Origin: Archegozetes longisetosus
Taxonomy: Eukaryota; Arthropoda; Arachnida; Sarcoptiformes; Trhypochthoniidae
Assembly (NCBI GenBank): GCA_018873245.2
Contig: JAEMBT020000008.1
Span: 9,775,172-9,839,171, forward strand
Direction: 5' to 3'
DNA length: 64,000 bases
A program made the position numbers and the translations under genes. A model generated the notes under the pieces. It ran no database searches. It was not told the origin of the DNA and was given only the letters and a program-made list of their open reading frames with translations. Positions within the stretch are counted from its first letter, which is position 1. Every line of letters begins with the position of its first letter. Positions 11,377 through 22,128 of this stretch are shown piece by piece.

Positions 11377-11804
11377 CAGGGTGTAAATAAAAGGACTTCA
11401 TAAAAGTATTTAATTATAACTTTTAGAAAAATAATAATTAAAAGCTGAAACTTTGCGATACTCTTCTAAAGTAGTGGGAGATCTTTTTTCATGTAATTCG
11501 AATTCTGTTTATTCTACTTAAAAAAATGGCGACCTACACAACCGAAATGCGAACATTTATCGTTAAACAATATTATTTAAATCAAGTGAGCCCTGTTTTT
11601 GTGCAAAGGAAATTCAGAAAAGAATTCAATTGTCGCGACGCTCCGAGTAATTATTTATGGGGATATTTGAAAGATAAAGTTTATGCTATCCTATCATAAT
11701 CTCCCATTATTCCTTTTTAATTCTTAAAAATTTCATGTAAAAATATTCAATAGTTTCTGAGGAATAAGTTTGTACTTTAATGAAGTCCTTTTATTTACAC
11801 CCCA
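11377..11804 (+). mobile_element. Internally deleted Tc1/mariner-class element
   Basis: The TIRs are CAGGGTGTAAATAAAAGGAC at the left and the complement of GTCCTTTTATTTACACCCCA at the right, with TA on both sides. The plus strand starts a transposase-like frame at about 11526 (MATYTTEMRTFIVKQYY, an N-terminal HTH). It jumps to a C-terminal-like NYLWGYLKDKVYA at about 11650, the middle having been deleted. The right end abuts the last exon of the receptor at 11733-13454 and supplies its final codons. Confidence 0.8.
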
Positions 11805-13454
11805 TAGAAAGCATTCGATCATTAATATAAATAGAGAACACAAATATCCAAAAGCTATCAAATATAGCATAACTTTAAAATTCAATAAATTGAATGGTTT
11901 ATAATTATCTACATGTGAGGTAGCTCTATGAACACAAGTTTCAACTTCACTACTATTTGAAATCTCTGTTTTCCAAGTTATACCTACCTTCCATGCATTT
12001 AATAATCCATTCGATACTATACTCGAAATACTATCAACAAAACATATGCTTCATAAAAGCACAGACTCTTTAAATTTAAAACTTACATATAATTTATTCC
12101 ATCTCTCAAACTTTTATCAAAGCCTTTTCTGAATCCAAGAGCTATCGGAACCTCAAGATAACTATGGGGTGAAATGTAAAAATTTAAATGTGTTTCAGAT
12201 TTGCAATAAAACCGTTTAATAGTTGATGCGTCATTTTGCAACTCAAGTAGTGCTATTCTTCCCATACTAATCAATGGTAATAATTTTAAACAATCATCGT
12301 ACGAGGTGACTAAAGAATATTCTTTATTATTCACTACTCTCTTCCATATTTTCTTATTCTCTTCGAGTTCGCTGTCCTATAAAATCAATTATACCTTATA
12401 CTATTTTGTTCAGAACTTTATTTTACACGAAAATCTTTTCAAGTAGTATCGAGAGTTTATTTGGGAGTCAATAAATAGAGACTAACTTTAAAAAATGATT
12501 CCATTGCACTTCCAACATATACGACTGGTATTATATTTTCATTATCTGTTAATTGTTGTAAAGTATCGATTCTCTCGATATCAGATCCAACTACTAATTC
12601 GACTCCAATATGAGAATTAATATAAATACAAATGATGACATACCATAAATTGAAATAAATGGTTAACATTGTCGGTATATTCGGAGCTGAAGTTTTCAGT
12701 AAGCCTGAAAATTTGAACTTAACTTCTAGAAGTATTCAAGTTTTGAGAATTCAGTTAATGCTTACTTTGGTTGACAAAAATTCTTGTCAAATCCCAGATA
12801 TCTATATGTCCAGTATACTTTTGTTCGTTTTTATATAGTTTGACATAGATTTTATAGAAAATAACTATAATAATTGATGTTATCATCATTAATATCCAAA
12901 TAGATTTTTCAACACTCATTAAATAGTCTGTCATTCTGTTGTCTCTGTATTTATTGGTATTAGTTATTATAGTATATGGAGTTGTCGTTAATATTTCTGA
13001 AAATGATATAACAAGAGATCTGCCATATGTAACATCGAGTGAAGTTATGGATATATCACATTCCTAATAATCGAAAAATAATTATTTTCCACTCTGAATT
13101 AAAATTAGAGTCAGATTTTAAAATCTTTACATTTCTGGCTAACATGCCTATGATACCCGTCCATTTATTATTTTGATCTTTAGTCCCATATTCACCGTCT
13201 GACGGCTCGACCAAATTATAACTTGAAAACACTTTATAATTAATTCGAAATACTTTGATTCTGAGAACTTACCTAATATTCAAATGTTTCGTCATTAATT
13301 GTAGGAATTCCCTCATGATTCCAACCATTATTAGTTTGCCATCGGTAGTATTTTTCAGTTCTGTCACTGGATTTGCCTGAAAAAATTTTCTGAAGTAACA
13401 TAAATATGATATATCTTTTAAACTTACAGTTACTGCTCCTATTTTTAAATGCAT
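11733..13454 (-). CDS. Divergent ionotropic receptor, type A, open; transposon-derived C-terminal tail
   Basis: Putative chemosensory IR (ligand-gated cation channel subunit). Exons: 13454-13428, 13376-13273, 13221-13131, 13063-12766, 12704-12487, 12376-12087, 12030-11733, all with GT-AG junctions and open, giving 441 residues. S1 begins at once (MHLKIGAVT); VEPSDGEYG at about 47-55 and KWTGIIGMLARN at about 63-74 are IR hallmarks. The VTYGRS arginine (about 89) matches the ligand-contact Arg of iGluR S1. TM1 is at about 128-145, the pore segment DIWDLTRIFVNQ at about 162-173, TM2 184-203, S2 204-390 and TM3 394-414. The last 23 residues are read from the mobile element at 11377-11804. There is no signal peptide; an in-frame upstream ATG at 13469 (MVFRA) would add only five residues. 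Confidence 0.8.
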
Positions 13455-13469
13455 TGCACGGAAAACCAA

Positions 13470-13983
13470 ATTTTATACAATAAAATTCTCGATAGCAATA
13501 ATTTTTATAAATTCATTATAGTCTTCTCTTATTAACTATCATATAAGTGAGTTGCGTATATATCGATTGTTATTCACTTTTGCATACAATAAACATGATT
13601 TTATTGTTAAAATATTTCTTAATATCTTTGTAAATATTGAAATTGAATATCAAAAAGACGACAATGATATTGAAGACTAATGCATATTGAAATTCAATCA
13701 TCGATTATAGCTTTTTTCAATTACAACTATGCTATAAACCTGTGTTATATAATTTTCACTCCACATGAAAATACATTATTTTACACAGAATCTGATAAAC
13801 AAGTTAATGACAAAAATGAACTGAAGTTGTAAAGGTATCAAGGTATTAAGGTATTAAGGTAGCTTAATATTGTCAAAAATAGAAATAATCGTCATTGAAA
13901 GTAGAAAAACTTTTTATATATTGAACTAGTTTTACTTTTATTTGAAATTTCAATATCATTTGCCTCAATCATACTGAAATGAA
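13470..13983. other. Upstream flank of type A receptor, no gene
   Basis: Similar to the flanks upstream of the copies at 35760-36290 and 58050-58520. No exon with a signal peptide is seen. A short tandem AAGGTATTA-type repeat is present at about 13840-13862. Confidence 0.5.
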
Positions 13984-14784
13984 TAAAGGATGATGCCCAT
14001 TTTAGTCTATACCTTAATGTTCGAGTGTTATATATCTTTGGAAAGATCTTAATGAGTAGATCAAAAATATACATGAGTCTACCGTTGAAGTTAAAAGGTT
14101 AATGAGTTATAAGCCAATAAAGTTCATGACCTGACCATAGATTGAACACAGTCAGTATGGATATCATTCTCTTTCCATCGTCGAATACTATCCAAATATG
14201 TATAAATGTTATATACTAAGAGTCATCATGGGCTTTCTTAAACAAGCTAATAAATTTAAACATTGTTAAAAGCAGATGTATATATAAAAGACGTGTATAA
14301 ATAGTGTTCATTAAAATCGTGCGCTCACATTTACTGGGAGTGGATCATCAAAGACTCTACTTAGACTCACAGTAGAGGATGGTATGTGCCATATCCGTGA
14401 TACCAAAAGCTGCCATTATGTGGGCACGAGAACAAAATGCTCTAAGTCCATTCTCGCGTTGACAATAGTACTATGAAAATGAGGAGAGAGGAAGTATGAC
14501 CGCTCGGCTCAAATGCAAACTCACAAAACGATGGTCTTAGAGATATTATCAAAGTATATAACATCTATACATATTTGGATAGTACTCGACAAGAAAATGA
14601 TATCCATATCTATCCTGTTCGACCTATGGTCCGATCGTGAGCCTTTTTGACCCATAACTCAATAACCTTTTAACTCCAATGGTAGACCCATATATACTTT
14701 TGGTCTACTCATCAAGATATTTCCAATGACATTTAACACTCGGTATAGACTGAGAATGCATTGTCGATGGGCATCCTCCTTTGT
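13984..14784. mobile_element. Foldback element, about 0.8 kb
   Basis: The imperfect arms open with AAAGGATGATGCCCA at the left and the complement of TGGGCATCCTCCTTT at the right. They stay paired for several hundred bases (GATGAGTAGACC/TCAAAA, GGAGTTAAAAGGTTA, CTATCCAAATATGTATA). The related flanks at about 36265 and 58525 lack it (GAATAAATTTTTTCACAATA type), giving an empty site. No coding region. Confidence 0.75.
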
Positions 14785-17389
14785 TCCGCACTAATGGCCT
14801 TCTTTGAGAGATAATAAAGTGAATTACTTTTAATAATAGTGATATCGATTCGTTACTATCATTTAAGTTGAAATCAATTCGTGATATTCTTATTATTATT
14901 ATTCATGTGATAGCACTTTATAGTTTTGAATGCTTAGTATAAAGAAACCATTGACCACTTATGATCCATAATAAGAATAAATTGCAACATTGAAAGCAAG
15001 TTGGAAAGTTTATAATTGTTAGATACTGAAAATCTGTAAATACAAATTTTGATTTTTTATTACTTAAAACCTTAGTTTTCTACGGTGTCCCCTTTTCGTA
15101 CTTTTAATAACGCATTCAATAATGTATTCGCAATACTATCAACAGAGTGTGTTAATAGAGCTAGGAATAAGCCCGCCAAATGATGGACCAAGTATAGGAT
15201 ACAAAATTTCAATGAATTTCAAATACAAAAATGAGTAAATAAAATTATTTGGACGCTTTAGCATAAATTCGTTTATTATCTTTATGGAGATTTATATTGA
15301 TGTGTTTATTGACATAAGTCGAACCATGTACTGAATCAAATTGTGACATACTTTCACAGAGTGAACAGGACGACTTATTTCCGATATTACAGAATCTTTC
15401 GGATAATGCATTATCACATTATCTAATAAATTATTTGTTTAGTAATTAAATTTACTCATTTTTCAACTAATTTGCATTAAAAACAAATGAATACTCAAAT
15501 TATGTTTTTGCACATTTTAATTGAGGAATATATTGTAAAAAAACTGATTGAGTTTTGATTAGGGTTTTTTCATATTGTGAACTCAAAAATTTTCTTGCAT
15601 TCACATATGATTCGTTGTATGTAGTAACGACTTACAGCTTCATGCATACAAATAAAAACGTGTTTAAAACAACTCAACTTTCAAATACACTTAAATCATT
15701 CATTTTGAACAAAAAATCACTTAATATTAAGTTATTATATTTTTAAAATTCAATAAATTACATATTTAAAATTTTTTAAATCGAAATAAAATTTTAATGA
15801 AAAAACTAGTTTTCTTTGAAAATTTTATAAACAATTGACTTTCATTTATGTTAGTATTGCATAAATGATAGAAGAATGCAGTTTTGTGACGAATAAGTGC
15901 AAAAACAACTCTTAGATGTGATGGCTTCCTATGAGAATCAAAGACTACTTCTTTATTGATTTAATATTTTCCTCATTAAAACATATTATTGGAATTTACC
16001 TGAGTGTAAAATGGAATCTAAACATTGATTTAGGTGCAATAATCTGAAAAACCTTATATCTCGAGACAAGTCGTTACTGAATCTAGTGGATCATGTTTTT
16101 TATTAGATCTCAAACTAGGGCACAACCTTGAACTTAAGGGGAGCAATCTCTTCTAACTGGGAATCTCTTCTAAGAACTCAAACAATGAAACTCCATTGTC
16201 TAAGTTCAAGAGTAACGTTATTTTGGATGACTTGACAGTAAGTGTCGATTTTTAGGAATTGATCCAAAATTATTTGAAATCAATCAGCTGAGACTGATTG
16301 ACCAGTTGTTCAAAACTAAACTGTAAGACATTGGCTGAAATGTTTGGCCACTATCCTAAAGTTTTGTATTTAAAGATACGCTAGAGCCAAACTGTAGGCT
16401 CATAAAAAGTTAGTTAAAAACCTATTTAATGATAGATTTATATATTTAAAATAAACTTTGGTTACGATGAAGCGAGTTTTATTTTGTTATAAAAACAAAT
16501 TTGTGTATAGTTACGGTTATCGCTCAACTCTTCGCTACAGTAAAATCTCACTTAAGGCCATCCGAGTTTGCACACGCTGCAACAATATTATATTAAACAC
16601 TATTTCTACAATATTCCATGCTATATGTTAAATTTTGTATAGAACTATCAAAATTTCACATTTCGCAGTAATCTATCGTAAAATTATGCAAAATTTGAGA
16701 AATTTGTACCTTTTGAGAGTTGGGTAAAATTGTGACTTTGAGGAAAAACATTTGAACTTAGAGTCTACAGCCGTAGTCGATCAAAATCTGAAGTCCTCAT
16801 TTGGTTCCTATTTCCTAGAAAAAAGTTGAGATCACAACAAACTAGTGGCTATACTAATGTTCATACCATCGACTCACTAGAATTTGTTTATTGAATTCAG
16901 ATTCAATTAATTATATATAACCCTAGAAACTTCAATAGAACTTCTTTCAGTGGTTAAATAAAATTATTGATTACAACATTAATTATTTGCAACTTGGTGG
17001 TTGACTCACTTCAATTTCAAAACGAAGAATGGTTGTACTAGTTTTGGTGAATTGGTAGGTTTTTCTCTTAAAAAAAACCTTGAATTTTTCAGATTTTCAA
17101 TATTGACTTACAGTACCTGTGCTGCACTGTCTTTCATTATTTATCCATTCTCGCTTTAACCACCCATTATGTAAAATATTCTCCAATTATTTTTATATGT
17201 TCAATTAGGCGAGAATGTTGCTATTATAAAATTGGATATATAATACAGGTAGATCTCAAACCAGAAATATTTTCATTACAGTCAGAAACTAATTATTAGC
17301 TGAATATCTACTGATTTTGCTTACTTATTTGAATAAGTAGTTCCACTCTAATATAAGTTTCTATTTAGTATAATTGGATAACAAAAAGC
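14785..17389. other. No gene; IR relics and duplicated downstream flank
   Basis: About 15095-15150 matches only the start of IR exon 7. About 16860-17160 matches the 3' flank of the type B copy at 21900-22170 and includes a remnant of a type B C-terminus (ACTGTCTTTCATTATT at about 17140). The middle part (15200-16800) is AT-rich with no feature I can support. Frames there (e.g. 15555-15746) have no family signal. Confidence 0.45.
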
Positions 17390-18221
17390 ATTCAATTATT
17401 AGCATCAATAGTAAACATAAATATCCAAAAACTAAAAAATAGATCGTAACTTTAAAACTGAATAAATTGAAAGGATTATAATTGTATGCTTTTGCAGTAG
17501 ATTTATAAACAGAGGCGTCAACTTTAACTTCATAAGAAGTCTGTATCTTCCATGTTGTCTACTTTCCATGCCTTCAATAATCCGTATTTTACTGTATCCG
17601 AAACACTATTAATAGAATAAATGATGAAATCTTTGCAATGAAAGTAAAAAATTCTTACATATAATCTATTCCGTCCCTCAAACTTTTATCTAAATTGTTT
17701 TTGAATCCAAGAACCACAGGAATATCAAGAAAACTATCGGGCGATACATGAATATTTAAACGCGTATTAGATTTGCATAAATGCCGTTTAACCTGTTCTG
17801 CTTCAATTTTTAGCTCAAGTGATGTTATTCTTCCGATACTAATCAATGGTGATAATTTTGAGTATTTATCGAATGATTAGACTATAGAATATTCTTTATT
17901 ATCGATGATTCTTTACCAAATTTTTTTATTTTCTTCGAGTTCACTGTCCTTGAAAATTCATAAACTATTTTATTCTCACAAAAGCTTTATTCAACACAAA
18001 AATTTTGTTTAAAAGTATTGAGAATGTTTCCGAGAAATGAATAAGCAATACTTACTTTAAAGAATGTTTCGATAGAAGTTCCGGAATGTATGGCCGGCAC
18101 TACATGTTCATTATTCGCTAGTTAGTTCAAAGTATCGATTTTCTCGGCGTCAGATCCAACTATTAATTCAGTCTAATATGAGAATTGATATAAATACAAA
18201 GCAAGGAATATTAATACCATA

Positions 18222-19783
18222 AAGAAGGATAATATTTTTCTATGGATGTCTGGGCCCAGTCCGATTTCAATGAGTGGCACATCATCTTGTGGTATAACAG
18301 TAGTTCTACTAGTTTTGATTTTAACTTTAATAGGGTTCCACGTCAATTCAGCGCAAGTCAATTCAGCGTCGACAATTCAGCGCCAACAATTCAGCGCTGC
18401 GACAATTCAGTGCTTTGACAATTCGGCGCTACGACAGTTCAGCGCGTAAAAATTCAGCGCTGCGACAATTAAGCGCACGTTTATTATAAATTAATTTTAA
18501 AGAAGAACAGAGACCTCTAGACTATTTGGTGTTCACAAGAAATAAATTTTTACCAAAAAATGTACAAAATATAACACATACATGTTTTGATAACTGAATA
18601 AACATATTTGTATTTCACTACTAATATTCCATGATTTATAATCATATTCTTATTAAATATAATTATTTTAAAAATATTTCTCCTTAATTCAAATCAACTG
18701 AATTACAAATAAAGATTCTATCACCTATAAATATGTTTACTTGTAATTGTTGGTTGAAAGTAAACACTTTTATAGATTGAAATTAGTGTCCCGTGAACAC
18801 CTATTAATTTAGAGTTTCTGTTTTTCTTTAAAGTAATCGATTTTCCTGAAATTTTCAAAATGCGCTGAATTATCGCAGCGCTGAACTTTTGCGCGCTGAA
18901 TTGTCGCAATGTTGAATTGTCGTAGCGCTGAATTGTCGCGGCGCTGAATTGTTGTAGCGCCGAATTGTCGCAGCGCTGAATTGTTATAGCGCTGAATTGT
19001 CGTGCGTTGAATTGATTGTGCTGAATTGACGTGCTACCCTTTAATAGAACACTGAATACACTAAGTTACGTACAACTAAATAACTCACTTATTATTATCA
19101 TTAAATAAACACAATTTAGAGCTGAACGAACTAAGACTGAGCTAACGTTAGCTTATTGTTAGTTCTTATATGCTTTCTTTATGTAGGATTATGTATAAAA
19201 AGGTTCAAAACTAATAATAGTTTTACAAAGAATAATCGAGAACTTATGATTAATAGTATATGAACTTATACAATATAAGTTCAAGACTTTTGTAAGCTAT
19301 GACTGTCTCAATTTGAAAGGTCTTTTAATGCTTAACACAAAAGTCTCTAAGCACTTTTTACCAAAATCAATAGTTTTCGAGTTATGAGAGAAAAACCACT
19401 TTATATTAAAATCGGTTTTTTCGGGTTTTTAGCCACAAAAATATAACTTTTGTGTTGCCCATTCCCTACCACGTGGAGGTAAATAAAATGTGCTATCCGG
19501 ATAGACAGAATGTTTGAAAAATCCCTACCTGGTGAATTAATCTCGGTAGGTACATGCCATATACGAGATACCACAGAACTTCATGTGCACAGCACCCGAC
19601 AGTGACAACAACAGTATTCAATTATTACCCCTGAATTTTTAATTACCGTCCCAAACCTTTTGGAGGCTATAACTCGGAAATGGAATGAGATAGACTATAA
19701 GTTATATATATATTTCGACTCAAAGAGTTAAGATCTATCCAATGAAACCTAAATTAGCTGGGCCCAAAAATATTATCCTTTTA
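18222..19783. mobile_element. Composite insertion, AGGATAATATTTTT termini
   Basis: The left end reads AAGGATAATATTTTTC followed by GGATGTCTGGGCCCAG. The right end is the complement, AAAGGATAATATTTTTGGGC followed by CCAGC. It interrupts IR exon 5, which is continuous in the sister copies. It encodes no protein I recognise. Interior motifs (GGTACATGCCATATACGAG, CTCAAAGAGTTAAGATCTATCC) resemble the foldback at 13984-14784, suggesting a shared family. The 18333-19039 element is nested inside it. Confidence 0.6.
18333..19039. mobile_element. Foldback element with iterated GCGCTGAATTGTCG-type subterminal arrays
   Basis: A 707-bp element with TTTAATA flanking both ends (18326-18332, 19040-19046). 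The termini are GGGTTCCACGTCAATTCAGC and the complement of GCTGAATTGACGTGCTACCC. Each end carries a tandem array of a roughly 14-17-bp unit: about eight copies in 18340-18475 and about eleven, inverted, in 18855-19030. The centre is plain AT-rich DNA. No gene; frames over the arrays are repeat artefacts. Confidence 0.8.
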
Positions 19784-20591
19784 AAAAATAAGATTAATAT
19801 TACCGGTGTATTCATAAGTGAATCTTTTATGTAGGCTGAAAAATTGAAAGATTTTGTTAAATTGAAGCTGAAAATTTGAAAAAATATATACTCTGATTAA
19901 GTAAAATTCTGATCAAATTCCAAATATCTAAAGATCTGCTATATTTGTCTTTTGGAGTGTGTTTACTATCAAGTTTTAAGTAAACTCTATTAAAATAAAT
20001 ATAAATATCATCATAATTATAATTAATATCCAAATCGATTTTCAACATTTAAAAAATAATCGGCTATTCTGTTTTCTCTATCTTTATTGATGTTAGTTAT
20101 TATAGTGTAAGGAATTATCATCAAAGTATTTGAATATAATATAAGAAGAGATCTTTAATGTCACATCGAGTGGAGCCAAGGATATATCACATTCCCGTTG
20201 ATTAAATCAGAGCAAGATTTCAACCAAAATACATTAAACAATAAAATGAAGATATACATTTTTGGCTAACATCCCTACGATTTCCATCCAGTTATATTCC
20301 ATTTTAGACCCATATTCATAACCGTCTGTTGGCTCGAATAATTTATAGCTTCAAATCAATCAATAATTAACTACACAACATCTGAATCATCGATCAAAAT
20401 CACCTGATATTTAGATAACTAGTCATTAATTGTAAGAATTCTCTCACGATCCCAATCATAACTAGCTTTCCGTTTGTGCCATTCTTAATTTCTGTTATTG
20501 GATTAGCCTAAAAGAAGTTTTATCATAGAAGTTTCAGAACCAACTTTTAACCGATTAAATATACAGTTACAGCTCCAATTTTCAGATGCAT

Positions 20592-22128
20592 TCACTCAAA
20601 ATCAAATTTCTTAACTAAAATTTTTTAGCAAAAGTAGTTCGTATGATTTTACTTTAATTGAATATTCCTTGTTTAACCTCTTATATTGATTTATTTTTAG
20701 TTATTCGTTATTACATAATTCAATTCAATGCAAAAGTGAATATTGATTTACTGTGACACAATTACTTAACAGCTTTCGAGAAGTAAGAATATGAAGCATA
20801 ACTCATATTTACTTCAAATCAATATCTATAAGTGGTATAACACCCACTTGAAATCTTATTGATAAGCATTGAAATTATTGATCAATAACTAGCCCAAGCT
20901 TCAATCGATCAATCAAATTACTTTTCTTTTAATTAGAAACAGAGTTTCAGGTATTGACATGATATTGACGTATAGGGCGCTCTAAGTCAAAAGACGTATT
21001 ATACACCCAAAAAGGAGACGCGCAAAAATTAGTATTAGAGGACTTCAAAAATAATGAAACTTAGAAAAAACTTTTTAACCAGTGAAAAAAGATTTGCCAA
21101 AAACATATCACTAAATCCATCCATAAAAAATGCTGAAGTATTCTGTGATATTTTAGTCATTTCGTAACAGATTTCAAGTCAAATAACTGAAAAATATTTA
21201 TTTTTATAATCATTAATATTAAATTATAATTTAAAAAATGATTTATTTGTGATTAAATTGTAATAAAATTATGAAATATATAAAATATATAAGCATGTTT
21301 GATTGTATTTTCTCAATTTTACTGCTAAATAAAACGAAGAATTTATATTGGCTAGGTTAAAGTTTATATTTCGCTGAGACCTCGAGCGCTAATTTTTTGT
21401 GCGTCTGCTTTCTGGATGGATAATATTGGATATTTTCTTAGATTTTTTTCAGACTGAAGGGAATAAATTAACAATTGAAAAATGAATTCAGGAGCCAAGT
21501 TCGAAATATTCTATATGTAATAAAAATGAAATACATTATGAGATGAATTTTTAAAAATATATTAAAAATTTATCAAAAATACATAAACATATTCAATTGC
21601 CTGTAGAAAAGCTAACAATAATTTTAAGTTTTCTGTCTTCTGTTGAATTTGACAGTTTTTTAAGCTAATTGTTGTTCAGTGCTTTGATTATCTCATGTAA
21701 TTCTATACAAAAACTATAACTATGCTTAATTCAATGTATGCAAATTAAGTGTAAAAATTTTTAGATATGAATTATAATATAAATATGAATTACAGCTCGG
21801 TTTTCGAACTAATTACAAGATTGAAAGTAAAAATTATTAAACTACAAGTACTTAACAAAACTGATTGTCATTGAAAATAGATTAAATATCTAATTTTCAT
21901 ACTATCCAATCTATAGAATTAATTTGTTGAATATGAATTGATTTGATAAAATTTATTGTCTTTGAAACTAAAGTAAGACTTCTTTTAATAGTTAAATAAA
22001 TTGCTAATTGCTTTCAGGAGACAACTTCATGGTCTACTCAATTATATTTGGAAATTAAAGATGGTTGTACTGAGCTTGATAAATTCTTCAGTCTTCTTCA
22101 AAAAAAATCAAAATTTTTGGTTTCTAAC
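20592..22128. other. Upstream flank of one IR and downstream flank of the next, no gene
   Basis: The first part contains the conserved ATATAAGAGG-type promoter motif at about 20680. The middle holds the MITE at 21007-21415. The last 250 bases are duplicated at 16860-17140. Nothing coding is seen. Confidence 0.45.
21007..21415. mobile_element. MITE, about 410 bp
   Basis: TIRs of about 30 bp: CCAAAAAGGAGACGCGCAAA then AATTAG at the left, and on the complement CCAGAAAGCAGACGCACAAA then AAATTAG at the right. The interior is AT-rich and non-coding. Confidence 0.65.

Larger units (their letters stand above)
17390..20591 (-). pseudogene. Ionotropic receptor pseudogene with nested insertion in exon 5
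   Basis: All seven exons can be traced: exon 1 at 20591 (ATGCATCTGAAAATTGG), exon 2 at about 20515-20412, exon 3 about 20350-20260, exon 4 about 20190-19890, exon 5 split (about 19860-19784 and 18221-18065), exon 6 about 17950-17657 and exon 7 about 17610-17390. Lesions include a 2-nt loss after GTGACAT in exon 4, a 1-nt loss in GTTGAAAATCG, a stop just after the IW of exon 6 and a second stop in its SIV segment. Exon 5 is interrupted by the 18222-19783 element. Exons 4-5 are type B whereas exon 7 and its 3' flank are type A, so the copy is mosaic. It is not functional as a receptor. Confidence 0.75.

Noticed and set aside
18173..18909. Frames of 62-67 residues with repetitive Gln/Phe/Ser
   Set aside because: Translation artefacts of the iterated GCGCTGAATTGTCG arrays; the repeats do not keep a reading frame.
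18340..19030. CRISPR-like spacing of short repeats
   Set aside because: Units are imperfect, contiguous and inverted between the two ends; the context is eukaryotic and there are no spacers.
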